This document shows, piece after piece, positions 45,335 to 57,100 of a stretch of DNA of 64,000 bases. The notes beneath the pieces were generated by a model. It saw only the letters and a program-made list of their open reading frames with translations. It was not told where the DNA came from and ran no database searches. The DNA is from Cocos nucifera. Lineage: Eukaryota > Streptophyta > Magnoliopsida > Arecales > Arecaceae. The position numbers and the translations under genes were made by a program. Position 1 is the stretch's first letter, and the number at the start of each line of letters is the position of its first letter. The DNA is taken from assembly GCA_006176705.1 (NCBI GenBank), contig QRFJ01004958.1, positions 1 to 64,000 of the forward strand, in the 5' to 3' direction.

Positions 45335-48114
45335 TCTTCATCTCTAGAATGTAGTAAGCTTCTCCAAGTTCTTCATAAGAAGAATGAAGATATAGCCAAA
45401 CTTTTTATTCCCTGTAGTACAGGAATGTCTTTTTTTGTTAAGAGAATATCATCCACATACAATATAAGGAAATACTTATCATAGAACCATTAGCCCATTT
45501 GTACGCATAAGATTTTTCTTCATTCTTAACGAAGCCATACATTTTGACTATCTTATCAAAATGCATGTTCCAACTCCAAGATGCCTACTTCAATCCGTAA
45601 AAGATCTCTAAAGCTTGCACACCTTAGACTCGTTTATGGATGTAATTCTCAGACTGTGTCGTATACATCTCTTCATTCAGCTCTCCATTAGAAAGATATC
45701 TTCACCATCTAATTTGCCAAATCTCATAGGCTAGGTATGCTACTATTGCATAGCATAATCCAATTGACTTGGGCATCACCACTAGAGAAAATGTCTTTCA
45801 TAAGTCACATACCATAATATTGATGATATTCCTTGGCAACCAGATAGGCTTTATAAGTCTCCACCTTTCTATCTGCGCTCTTTTTTCTTTTGAAAATTTA
45901 CTTACATCCAATGAATTTTATCCCTTCGGTGGATCAACTAGTGTCCATACACTATTGACCTTCATGGACTCCATTTCAAACTTCTTGGCTTCTAACCATA
46001 TATTAGAGTTTAGATCTTTGCATGGCATCTATTTGTAAGTAATCGGATCCTTGTCATTCTCATTGAGCTCAATAAGATCACCATCCCCAAAAATAAAAAA
46101 CCATAATATCTATCCGATTGACACGGTAACTACATCAGACTCCTTAAAGGGTACCTCTACAATGGGCTTTAGATTGATCTTATCAAATCTAGCTCTATAG
46201 GTTCACTAGAGAATGTGTCGGTTTTTTACCTATTGAACTTCACCAAGTTCAATATTAGAGGGTAGTAGTTCTTCTCTAAAGAACTTCTTTTTCAAAAGGA
46301 CTTGTCCTATTGCTAACAAACACCTTCATTATTCTTTAGCAAGGTAGAAGTAATAACCTCTAGTTTCCTTGGGGTACCCTATGGAACAAGTATTTTATCA
46401 GACCTATGGTCTAAGCTTTTCTACTTAACAAATGTTTAACAAAATCAGACATCCCCAAACTCTAAGGTGAGAGATGTCGGCGTACACGACCAGTTCCATA
46501 ATCTATATAGGAGTCTTTGCAACTGACTTGCTGAAATTATTGTTCAAAATATAACAAGACAAACTCTCAAGTACATAACCTTAGAAAGAAATTGGCAGAC
46601 TCGAAAAATCCATCATGGATCAAACATGTCGTAACAGGAATTTGATTCCTACTTTAAGACACACCATTATACTATATGTTTCAAGAGGGAACCATTAAGA
46701 GAAATCTCATTCTCTCCTAGAATATGCCCAAAAATTCATTTGAAAAAGATTATTCACTTCCTTGGTCTGTACTAAAGAGATTTTAATATTCTTTTTCAAG
46801 TTATTTTTTCTATCTCATTATGATATCATTTGAATATTTCAAGATAAATCAGATTTACTACTTCATAATGATAACCATTGCCCATACCGTAGATAGGTCA
46901 TCAATAAATGTAATGAAGTAGTAATACCGCCTCTACATTATGGTGTTCATAGCTCTACATATATTAGTATGACTAAGATCCAGGAAGATTAGTGGCCCGT
47001 TGTCATGTTGGGAATCTGTATCCTAAAGCCAATCATCTAGATTGTAAGGGATGGTTGAGCTAAATATAATTATACTTAAATTATTAATAAAATAAAATTA
47101 TTATTTTAATCTTTTATTATTTTTATGTATTTTTTGTTAATGAACTCCTCTGTGATGAAGTCCTTAGGACTATTTAGACTCAACAAAGAAAGAATTTATC
47201 ATTTAGTCCTTAAATATATTCAATGATTAAATGATTCGTTGTTACCCAGGACGACAACGTAATCGAGTGTAAGATTGTTGTGTGCAGAAAATTGGTTAGT
47301 CCTCTAACCAAGAAGTATGGAGAGATACTGTTATGGCATGCAGGTGAAGTGTAGAGGTACATTTCATTTGACGTGATCCAACTGTAGAGCTCTCTACTAT
47401 CAGGAGTTCTCATGAAGGATATGGGTATAAGTGTCCCTTAGACTGAGATCACACCACGTGACCTTACAAGCAACTCATTTGCACTTAGGTATCAGACTAT
47501 CTGAATTTCTAATTTAGTGATAGAAGGGCTACTGGAGCAGTCAAGTTCAACTTAGCTTGTCATGTGATGAGTCAAAATACAATTGATTCCTCAAGTGTTG
47601 GAGCAAGTGCATCACTATATTCAATTTAACAAACCCGATTCGGGTATCGTCCATGTGATGGAAATTGAGTTTTGAAATACACTATGGATGAATTTTAGAT
47701 TGATAGTAAATCCTAGATCATTCTTTGAGCATCGAGGTCAAGAAGATGAATTATACGATAACACCATATGCCATTAGGTTTGTTATTATTGCATTACAAT
47801 TTTTTGACCTATCTGATGTCGAGTAACCATTGCTAGATGGTTACATCATTTGATATACAAAATTAGCTGTGCTAATCAGCTAAGGATTCAAACCTACTAA
47901 GGGTCACATATAATAAGAGTTTCTACCTGATCTGATGGCTGATATTGAGTTCCTAATGACCTGAGACTCTATGTCGAGAGTCCCACTAGACTAGGACTTT
48001 CTGACCAAGAGTCCTAGTGACTAGAACTCTATGATTCTATTTATTTGGGACTCTCTAATAAAGAGTTCTACTAGTCTGAAATTCTAGATCCTCAAAGATT
48101 CCATTTCAATTTAG
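45335..48114. other. Error-rich third copy of Copia-3 pol and Copia-4 LTR; probable assembly artefact
   Basis: Corresponds to 50611 to about 53335: minus-strand RT-to-integrase region (45335-47005), then the plus-oriented LTR from TGTTGGGAATC at 47006. Single-base insertions and deletions occur every few tens of bases, with few substitutions, destroying frames open in the other copy (for example 45770-46060 against 51040-51330). Both ends are abrupt: 45335 begins mid-RT and 48114 joins mid-LTR. The pattern resembles raw long-read sequence used to fill a gap. Confidence 0.65.
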
Positions 48115-49734
48115 AAATTCAAATATTTGAACTTGTCAAAATTGGTTATGTCCAAACCCATTTGTCCAAAATCAATTAGACAAAGATAAACCCAATCAAA
48201 TTAGGCTTAATCCAATTTAATTAAAATATAATTGAATTAAAAATTAGTTAAGTTCAGGTTCTGATCAAATTAGGATAAAATCTTTCATAGTGATTAGGTC
48301 AGCTCATAATCTAATTGGGTGAATGTGCATGGAGAAAACATGGGTCAAAGAGTCAAGGTACTAGGCGCAAGGGATATTTAAATTCAAATATTTGAACTTG
48401 TCCGAATTGGTTATGTCCAAATCCATTTGTCCAAAATCAATTAGACAAAGATAAATCCAATCAAATTAGGCTTAATCTAATTTAATTAAAATATAATTAA
48501 ATTAAAAATTAATTGAGTCCAGGTCTTGATCAAATCATGATCAAATCTTTCATAGCAATTAGGTCATCTCATAATCTAATCGGATCATATCCAATCAAAT
48601 CAAATTCAATCAGATTTGATCAAATTCTCATCGCTCAATTAAATTGAGCTAATTAGTAATCTAATTGCTAATTAATCCTCCAATAATATCAGAGTCTCAA
48701 TCCAGTGGAACTTAAGAAGGTAGAGTCTCCATCCAATTGGACTCTTGGTCATAAAGTCCCAGTCCAGTGGAACTCTTGACCATAGAGTCCCTAACCATTG
48801 GAACTCTTGATCAACCATCAGATTAGATAGGAACTTCTATTATGTGTGATATCATAGATTTGAATCCTAAGCCAGTAGCACAGGAATCAATTTCTATACT
48901 AATTAATGTGACCATCTAGCAATGATACTCGACGTCCGGATAGGTTGAATAGTCCTAATGCAATATTCATGAACCTGTAGCATATGGTTACTGTATAATT
49001 CATCCTCTTGACCTCAATACTCAAAGATTATCCAGGATTTAACTGTCAATCCTGAAAAAGTCATCTACATTATATTTTAAATTTTAATATCCATCATATG
49101 GACTACCTTGACTAAGATTTTGCTAAATTGAAATACAGTGACATATTTGCTCCAATACTTAAAGGGATCAATCCCATCTTGACTCATGCACTGCCTAAAT
49201 AAGTACTTAACTATACTCAATAATCTTCCATCATTAAATTAAAAATTTAAGTAGTCTGGTATCAAAATATAGTAAGTTGCTTGAAAGTCACCATGGTGGT
49301 CTCAGATCTAAGGGATACTTATATCCATATCCTTCGTGAGCAACTCTTGATAGCAGAGAGCTTCATAATTGGGTTATATTCACTCAAATATACCCCTATA
49401 TTTTATCTGCATGCCATCCAGTATCTCCATACTCCTTAGTTAAGAGGACAACCAATGCATATAGCATGCAACGACTTACACTCGATAAACGTTATCGTAC
49501 TGAGTAATAATGTATCATTTGATTGTGAATAGTTTTAGAAATTAAATGATAAATCCTTCTTTATCGATTCTAAATAGTCTCAAGAACTTCATCACAAAAG
49601 AGTTCAAACAAAGATGTACAAAAGTGATGAAAAATTAAAATAATAATTTTATTCAGTAATAATTCAAGTATAATTTACGATGAGCTCAACCATCTATAAC
49701 TTAGATGATTGGCTTTAGGATATAATTTTCAACA
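48115..49734 (-). repeat. Copia-3 3' LTR, second copy, truncated
   Basis: Equals 37743-39330 with small indels. It begins at AAATTCAAATATTTGAAC inside the 264-bp duplicated unit and ends ATTTTCAACA. The first 1.3 kb of the LTR is absent, consistent with an artificial join at 48115. Confidence 0.85.
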
Positions 49735-50569
49735 ATTCTCATTTAGACTAAAGTCATTCAAAACAGTATCGAATGCCTATCTTCCATTTATAATTGTCAA
49801 ACTCTTTGATTCTGAGAGCTTTAGTAAAAGGGTTGGCCAAGTTATCTTTTTCATCGATCTTCTAAAGCTCAACATCACCTCATTCCATGATCTCTCATGC
49901 AAGATGGTAGCGACGCAGAATATGCTTGCTGCATTGATGTGCCTTCGACTCTGTCACTTCAGCTATGACTCCAATGTTGTCATGGTAAAGTAGAACCAGA
50001 CCATCCAAGAAAAGTATCACTTCCAGCTCATCGATGAACTTTCGCAGCCACACAACTTCTTTCATAGCATCAGATGCTGCAACAGACTTTGCCTTGCATA
50101 CAGAATCAACCATAGTATGCTGCTTGAAACTCTTCCAATAGACCATTCCACTATTCAGGATAAATACATAACCTGACACACTCTTATTGTCATCATGATC
50201 TAACTAAAAATTGGAATCAGTATATCCTACAAGTTTCAAGTCAGCATCTCCATAAATGAGCCACTAGTTCTTAGTATTTCTTAAATACTTTAGGATTGTC
50301 TTTACTACCTTCTAATGATTCTCACCTAGATTAGACTGATACCTACTCACTACTCCTAGTGAGTATGATATATTCGATCTCGTACACATCATGGCATACA
50401 TAATAGAATCCACTGCCGAAGCATATGGTATTCTACTCATATGCTCTCTCTCTTAAGTAGTTGTCAGACAATCCCTTTTTGAGAGAGTAATTCTATGACC
50501 TATCGAAAGATAGCCTTTCTTGAAATTCATCATACTAAACTACTTCAGTATAGTATCGATGTACATAAA
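49735..50569 (-). pseudogene. Copia-3 RNase H remnant (second copy)
   Basis: Minus strand; open at 49895-50179. SGYVFILNSGMVYWKSFKQH is followed by VAASDAMKEVVWLRKFIDEL and HDNIGVIAEVTESKAHQCSK, then HILRRYHLA. The conserved EAEY of the active site reads KAKS, so a catalytic Glu is lost (GAG to AAG). The segment up to 50569 carries the RT/RNase H connection (SNPGENH-like and the KIPYASAVDSIMYAMMCTR block) in broken frames. Confidence 0.85.
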
Positions 50570-51457
50570 TTAGGATAATTCAAGCAATCTTTTAAATCTA
50601 TCTCTATAAATCTTCATCTCTAGAATGTAGTAAGCTTCTCCCAAGTTCTTCATAGAGAATTGAGATGATAGCCAAACTTTTATTCCCTGTAGTACAGGAA
50701 TGTCATTTTTGATTAAGAGAATATCATCCACATACAATATAAGAAATACTATCATAGAACCATTAGCCCATTTGTACGCATAAGATTTTTCTTCATTCTT
50801 AACGAAGCCATACATTTTGACTATCTTATCAAAATGCATGTTCCAACTCCAAGATGCCTACTTCAATCCGTAAATAGATCTCTAAAGCTTGCACACCTTA
50901 GACTCGTTTATGGATGTAAATTTCTCAGACTGTGTCGTATACATCTCTTCATTCAGCTCTCCATTTAGAAAAGATATCTTCACATCTATTTGCCAAATCT
51001 CATAGGCTAGGTATGCTACTATTGCAAGCATAATCCAAATTGACTTGGGCATCACCACTAGAGAAAATGTCTTATCATAGTCAATACCATAATATTGATG
51101 ATATTCCTTGGCAACCAGATAGGCTTTATAAGTCTCCACCTTTCTATCTGCGCTCTTTTTTCTTTTGAAAATTTACTTACATCCAATGAATTTTATCCCT
51201 TCGGGTGGATCAACTAGTGTCCATACACTATTGACCTTCATGGACTCCATTTCAAACTTCTTGGCTTCTAACCATATATTAGAGTTAGATCTTTGCATGG
51301 CATCTATGTAAGTAATCGGATCCTTGTCATTCTCATTGAGCTCAATAAGATCACCATCCCAAATTAAAAAACCATAATATCTATCCGATTGACACGGTAC
51401 TCTATCAGACCTCCTTAAGGGTACCTCTACAATGGGCTTTAGATTTGATCTTATCAA
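50570..51457 (-). pseudogene. Copia-3 reverse transcriptase (second copy)
   Basis: Minus strand, in three neighbouring open pieces. 51173-51457: LRRSDRVPCQSDRYYGFLIW and KFEMESMKVNSVWTLVDPPE. 50882-51139: METYKAYLVAKEYHQYYGID and YEIWQIDVKISFLNGELNEE. 50570-50839: VFLILYVDDILLIKNDIPVL and FSMKNLGEAYYILEMKIYRD. YVDD is intact, but stops at the joints inactivate the gene. This is the best-preserved copy of the three. Confidence 0.88.
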
Positions 51458-52246
51458 ATCTAGCTCTATAGGTTCACTAGAATGTGTCGGTTTTTCTACC
51501 TATTGAACTTCACCAAGTTCAATATTAGAGGTAGTAGTTTCTTCTCTAAAGAACTTCTTTTTCAAAAGGACTGTCCTATTGCTAACAAACACCTTCTATT
51601 CTTTAGCAAGGTAGAAGTAATAACCTCTAGTTTCCTTGGGGTACCCTATGAACAAGTATTTATCAGACCTAGGTCTAAGCTTTTCTACTTACAAATGTTT
51701 AACATAAATCAGACATCCCCAAACTCTAAGGTGAGAGAGTGTCGGCGTACACCCAGTCCATATCTTATATGGAGTCTTTGCAACTGACTTGCTTGAAATA
51801 TTGTTCAAAATATAACAAGCAATCTCAAGTACATAACCTTAGAAAGAAATTGGCAGACTCGAAAATCCATCATGGATCAAACCATGTCTAACAGGATTTG
51901 ATTCCTACTTTAAGACACACCATTATACTATAGTGTTTCAAGAGGGATCCATTAAGAGAGAATCTCATTCTCTCCTAGATATGCCAAAAATTCATTGAAA
52001 AGATATTCACCTTCCTGGTCTGACTAAAGAGTTTTAATATTCTTTTCAAGTTATTTTTCTATCTCATTATGATATCATTTGAATATTTCAAATAAATCAG
52101 ATTTACTCTTCATAAGATAACCATGCCCATACCTAGATAGGTCATCAATAAATGTAATGAAGTAGTAATACCCGCCTCTAGCATATGTGTTCATAGGTCT
52201 ACATATATTAGTATGTACTAGATCCAGAAGATTAGTGGCCCGTTCA
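51458..52246 (-). pseudogene. Copia-3 integrase remnant (second copy), cut by LTR
   Basis: Minus strand. The best part is 52075-52246: HERATNLLDLVHTNICRPMN and YYFITFIDDLSRYGHGYLMK. The first catalytic Asp of the family (H-T-D) is Asn here, while the second (FIDD) remains. The rest of the core and the C-terminus survive only as fragments. The gene stops at 52246 where the plus-oriented LTR starts; the zinc finger, protease and gag are missing. Confidence 0.85.
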
Positions 52247-54999
52247 TGTTGGGAATTGTATCCTAAAGCCAATCATCTAGATTGTAGATGGTTGAGCTAA
52301 ATATAATTATACTTAAATTATTAATAAATAAAATTATTATTTTAATCTTTTTATTATTTTATGTATTTTTTTGTAATGAACTCTTCTGTGATGAAGTCCT
52401 TAGGACTATTTAGACTCAACAAAGAAGAATTTATCATTTAGTCCTTAAATATATTCATGATTAAATGATTCGTTGTTACCCAGGACGACAACGTATCGAG
52501 TGTAGATTGTTGTGTGCCAGAAATGTTGGTTGTCCTCTTAACCAAGAAGTATGGAGATACTGTTATGGCATGCAGGTGAAGTGTAGAGGTACATTTCATT
52601 TGACGTGATCCAACTGTAGAGCTCTCTACTATCAGGAGTTGCTCATGAAGGATATGGGTATAAGTGTCCCTTAGACCTGAGATCACCACGGTGACTTACA
52701 AGCAACTCATTGCACTTAGGTATCAGACTATCTGAATTTCTAATTTAGTGATAGAAGGCTACTGGATGCAGTCAAGTACTTAGCTTGTCAGTGTATGAGT
52801 CAAAATAGAATTGATTCCTCCAAGTGTTGGAGCAAGTGCATCACTATATTTCAATTTAACAAACCCTCGATCGGGATGGTCCATGTGATGGAAATTGAGT
52901 TTTGAAATACACTATGGATGAATTTTAGGATTGATAGTAAATCCTAGATCATTCTTTGAGCATCGAGGTCAAGAAGATGAATTATACGATAACCATATGC
53001 CATAGGTTTGTTATTATTGCATTACAATTTTTTGACCTATCTGGATGTCGAGTACCATTGCTAGATGGTTACATCGATTGATATACAAAATTAGCTTTTG
53101 TGCTATCAGCTAAGGATTCAAACCTATAGGGTCACATATAATAAGAGTTTCTACCTGATCTGATGGCTGATATTGAGTCCTAATGACCTGAGACTCTATG
53201 GTCGAGAGTCCCACTAGACTAGGACTTTCTGACCAAGAGTCCTAGTGGACTAGAACTCTGAGTTCTATTTATTTGGGACTCTCTAATAAAGAGTTCTACT
53301 AGTCTGAAATTCTATGATCTCAAGATCCATTCATTTAGGACACTAGGTTCAAGAGTTCCACTGGATTGGAACTTTTTAGGAGTTTCATATTATTGGGACT
53401 CTGATGCCCGATAACCCACCCGATTGGAATTCTAATATTTTTGAAGGATTAATTAGCAATTTGTTTGCTAATTAGCTTAATTGGATGGAGCGATGAAGAT
53501 TTGATCAAGTCTAATTGAATTTGATTCGATTAAGTTTGACCCGATCAGGTCATAAGATGACCTAATCGCTAAGAAAGATTCAATCCTGATTTGATCAGAA
53601 CTTGGATCTATTTAATTTTTAATTTGATTAAAATTTTATTGGTTTGAATTAAGCCTAATTTAATTGGGTTAAACTTGGTCTAATTGATTTGGTTGAAACC
53701 AATTAGGACCAAGTCAAATGAGATTCGAATTTAAATTCTCCCTAGCGCCCACCATATTTTACTTTTCCACCTTGACCCATGCCCTCCTCTGAGAAATGAA
53801 TGTGTGCGCATCCTCTCTTCTGCCTTTGACCTGGTCCAAAGGTTGGACCAGTTCAAACTAAGTTGAATTTTGAATTCAACTTGGTTGGTTTGAAATTTGA
53901 AAAACCTAATCTCTTCCTTATCTATTCTCCATGCCTACCTAAACTTTTTATCATACATTATTTTGGTGATTTCTAATAGAGGGTGAGTAGAAGGAGATTT
54001 TTTCTACTCATCACCCTCTTGGATGAGGCATTGGAAAAGGATAAGACCCCATTTCAATTCAAATACTAGATGTTGGTTGAAACTAGTTCAAGCAATCTTA
54101 ACCAATCCACTCCACATGGAATTTCCACTTATTCTTTATGCAATAAATTATGAGAATTTTTGTGCATGAATCTTGAGGGATTACCTTTCTATGGAAAAAA
54201 TTTGAAAGTTATTGGGCATTGGTTGTGGGCAAAAAAAATCTTAGAGTAAAGGTGAGCAGAATCCTACAACACTTTATTTTTCCTTCATGCCTCTATTCTC
54301 TTTTGATTTTTGTATCTAAGGATGCCCAATTTTTAGATATGATCTAAATAAGATTTATAGATTCAAAAGTCATCTTTTCATAAAAGCTTATTTCATAGAA
54401 AAACTCCACACATAGAGGGCATGAGAGGGTTTTTGGGCTGAGTGAAACCCAAGATTTGGAAATCTGGGTTCGGATGGAGAGATCGAGTGCTGTAAGCATC
54501 GGATCGCCACCAAATTTAAAACACCACTTCATCATCCTCCAAAGCACATGTTTTAATTTTTTGGATTATCTAAGAGGTCAGAAAAAAGGTGATCGATTGG
54601 ATCGATCATGATCAGCCATTAAAGGTTCCAACGAGGAGCTAGCACTCCAATGGGGCCGATCACGATCAGGAGCTCCGTGTGGACCAACCATAGAAGTCGG
54701 ACATATGTGCAGCTATGGTGTGACACCAGAGCATTATCTAGTGAATTCAGATTATGGTGATCAATTATCTATGCACAAGTATCAAGTTCTAAACTCATAT
54801 CGATCAGTAGATTTGATTTGCTGATCGATCATATTTAAATTTTAAATTACATATTAGCATGTCTAGATCTTAAGTAGAACTTAAATTGATTAGATCAATG
54901 CATATGATATATTAATATTTAATTAATTTTAGTTTTTACTACTTTAATTTCAAAAATATTTTGAAAATGCATGCTAAAAATTTTGCTCGATTTCCTTCA
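52247..54999 (+). repeat. Copia-4 5' LTR, plus orientation (second copy, 2753 bp)
   Basis: Near-identical to 41758-44509, differing by a few small indels (for example near 53349-53358 and 54418-54430). TGTTGGGAATTG to TTTCCTTCA. Confidence 0.9.
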
Positions 55000-55000
55000 A

Positions 55001-55012
55001 TGGTATCATAGC
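55001..55012 (+). other. Copia-4 primer-binding site (second copy)
   Basis: TGGTATCATAGC one base after the LTR end, as in the first copy. Confidence 0.8.
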
Positions 55013-55644
55013 AACTAGGTTGCTTGACATGTCTAATATATAATTAGAAATTAAATGTTAGTATATTTGATATGTTTAATCTAGATAACTTAGTAATCAA
55101 GAATGAATGAGCCACTAAGTCATCCGATCATAAGGGACAAGTATGGTTTAAAGGCCATCTCCTCCCATTCAGTGGGGATCCCTTATGGCGGTAGGGTTGC
55201 CACCATGAACTCATTCATTAAGATGAATAGTAAAAATTTTAATGATTAAAATTATTTTAATTAAAAAATTAAATATGAATGTATTTTAGATTAAATCTAA
55301 AAGGTTGATTCATAGTTTAATTTTTATTATATTTTATTTTCTATTTAAAACTAGAAATAGGTTGTTGTTTGAGAAATGAGCCGATCCATTTTTGAAATGA
55401 GTCGACCCATTTGAAAAATAAAAAATAAAAATCTTTCAAAATTTAAAAACTATTTTCAAAATTCCGAACCCTGACCCATCAGCCCAAAAACATAATTAAA
55501 AAAAATAAGTATTGTTCATAGGGTCTAGAATTATAAATTAAGATCCTAAGATAAAATCATAAGACTATGGGTTAAAGGGTTAGATGAATTAGGTTCATAA
55601 ATTGGGTTAGACGTAATATTAGTTAAAGAATGAATTAATCTAGG
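55013..55644 (+). other. Copia-4 leader remnant (second copy)
   Basis: Same as 44523-45149. It runs without target duplication or LTR end into the SIRE-type RT frame, so a deletion or recombination removed the rest of Copia-4 and the 5' part of the SIRE element. Confidence 0.65.
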
Positions 55645-56516
55645 ATGAGTTCGAGATGAGCATGATGGGAGAGTTAAATTTTTTTCTTGGACTTCAAATA
55701 AAGCAAAGTGATGTAGGAATCTCCATCAACCAAACAAAATATACAAGGAAGATGCTTAAGAAGTTTGGGATGAAGACCTCAAGACCAATTGGCACACCAA
55801 TGAGTACATCTTGCAAACTTGATAAAGATGAAAAATGTGTGAAAGTAGATACTAAATTATATAGAGGTATGATAGATTTACTTTTTTGTCTTACTGTAAG
55901 TAGACTAGATATTGTATTCAGTGTTTGTATGTGTACTAGATATCAATCAGATCCTAGAGAATCTTATATGTTTGCTGTTAAAAGAATTTTTAAATACCTA
56001 TCTTGAATAATTAATGTAGGATTATGATATGATAGATCTTCATAATTTTAATTAATAGGATACTTTGATGCTGATTTTTCTAGATGTAAACTTGATAGAA
56101 AAAGTACTAATGGTACATGTCAATTTATTGGAGTTAATTTGATTTCATAGTTTAGCAAGAAATAAAACTTAGGAGCATTATTTATGGTCGAGGCCAAATA
56201 TATTACTACTGAAAGTTGTTGTGCTCAAATCATATAGATCAAACAGTAACTTGAAGACTTTGGTTTCAAACTTAACAAAATTTCTATAAGATGTGATAAC
56301 ACAAGTACAATTAACTTAACCAAAAATCTAATTCAACATTCAAGATCTAAACATATTGAAATAAGGCATCATTTCATAAGAGATCATGTACAAAATAATG
56401 ATGTGGTACTTGAATTTGTTAATACTGATAAATAATTAGCTAATATATTTTCAAAACCTCTTAATGAAGAAAGATTCAATATCATTAGAAGAGAATTAGG
56501 GCTTTGCTATCAATAA
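55645..56516 (+). pseudogene. SIRE-type RT end and RNase H
   Basis: One frame without a single frameshift over about 870 bp. Open at 55656-56006 (GELNFFLGLQIKQSDVGISI, LYRGMIDLLFCLTVSRLDIV, MCTRYQSDPRESYMFAVKRI). RNase H then reads YFDADFSRCKLDRKSTNGTC, the Glu block VEAKYITTESCCAQ, RCDNTSTINLTKN and SKHIEIRHHFIRDHV, ending RRELGLCYQ-stop. About nine internal stops occur; six are at positions normally Trp or Gln. Catalytic Asp, Glu and Asp are all still visible. Confidence 0.88.
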
Positions 56517-57100
56517 GAATAAATCTTATTTGTATAAATCAAAATAAGCTGAATTAAATTCAAAGAATGAATTTTGAATGCATAATTAATGATCAATATT
56601 AAGAAAAATATCTGGATATTGTTTGAATGCCAAATTTTCTCTAAAATTTTAAAAATTTCAGAACTTATGCTCGAGTCGGCTCAAGCAACTCATTGAAAAA
56701 CATGAGTCGACTCGAGGATCGAGGCCACAAGCGATTAAAATTGACCCATGGCTGTTCGCGATGCCCTAGAATCCCTTTGAAACGTCAAGCAGAGAGTCGT
56801 TCATCCCCTTAAACTTCCTTAAATAGTATCTAGTTGCATCTTTGCCCTCCATTTCCTTGAAATAGTTAGATTAGAGGTCAGATTGGATTCAAAATGGTAT
56901 GGGAGAAGAGGAGTGTGCGGAAAGTAAGTGCAACTCGAATCGCCAAGGAAAGGGAAAGAAGAAGGAAAACCAAGATGGAAAGAGTGGCATTCTAACCTTC
57001 AAAGCCTCCTTAACTTTTCAAGCAACCCATTCAAGAAGAACGCCATTCGAACCAAGGTATTCTAGAATCATCTTCTCCACCTCCCTCTCTTGTAGGTAGA

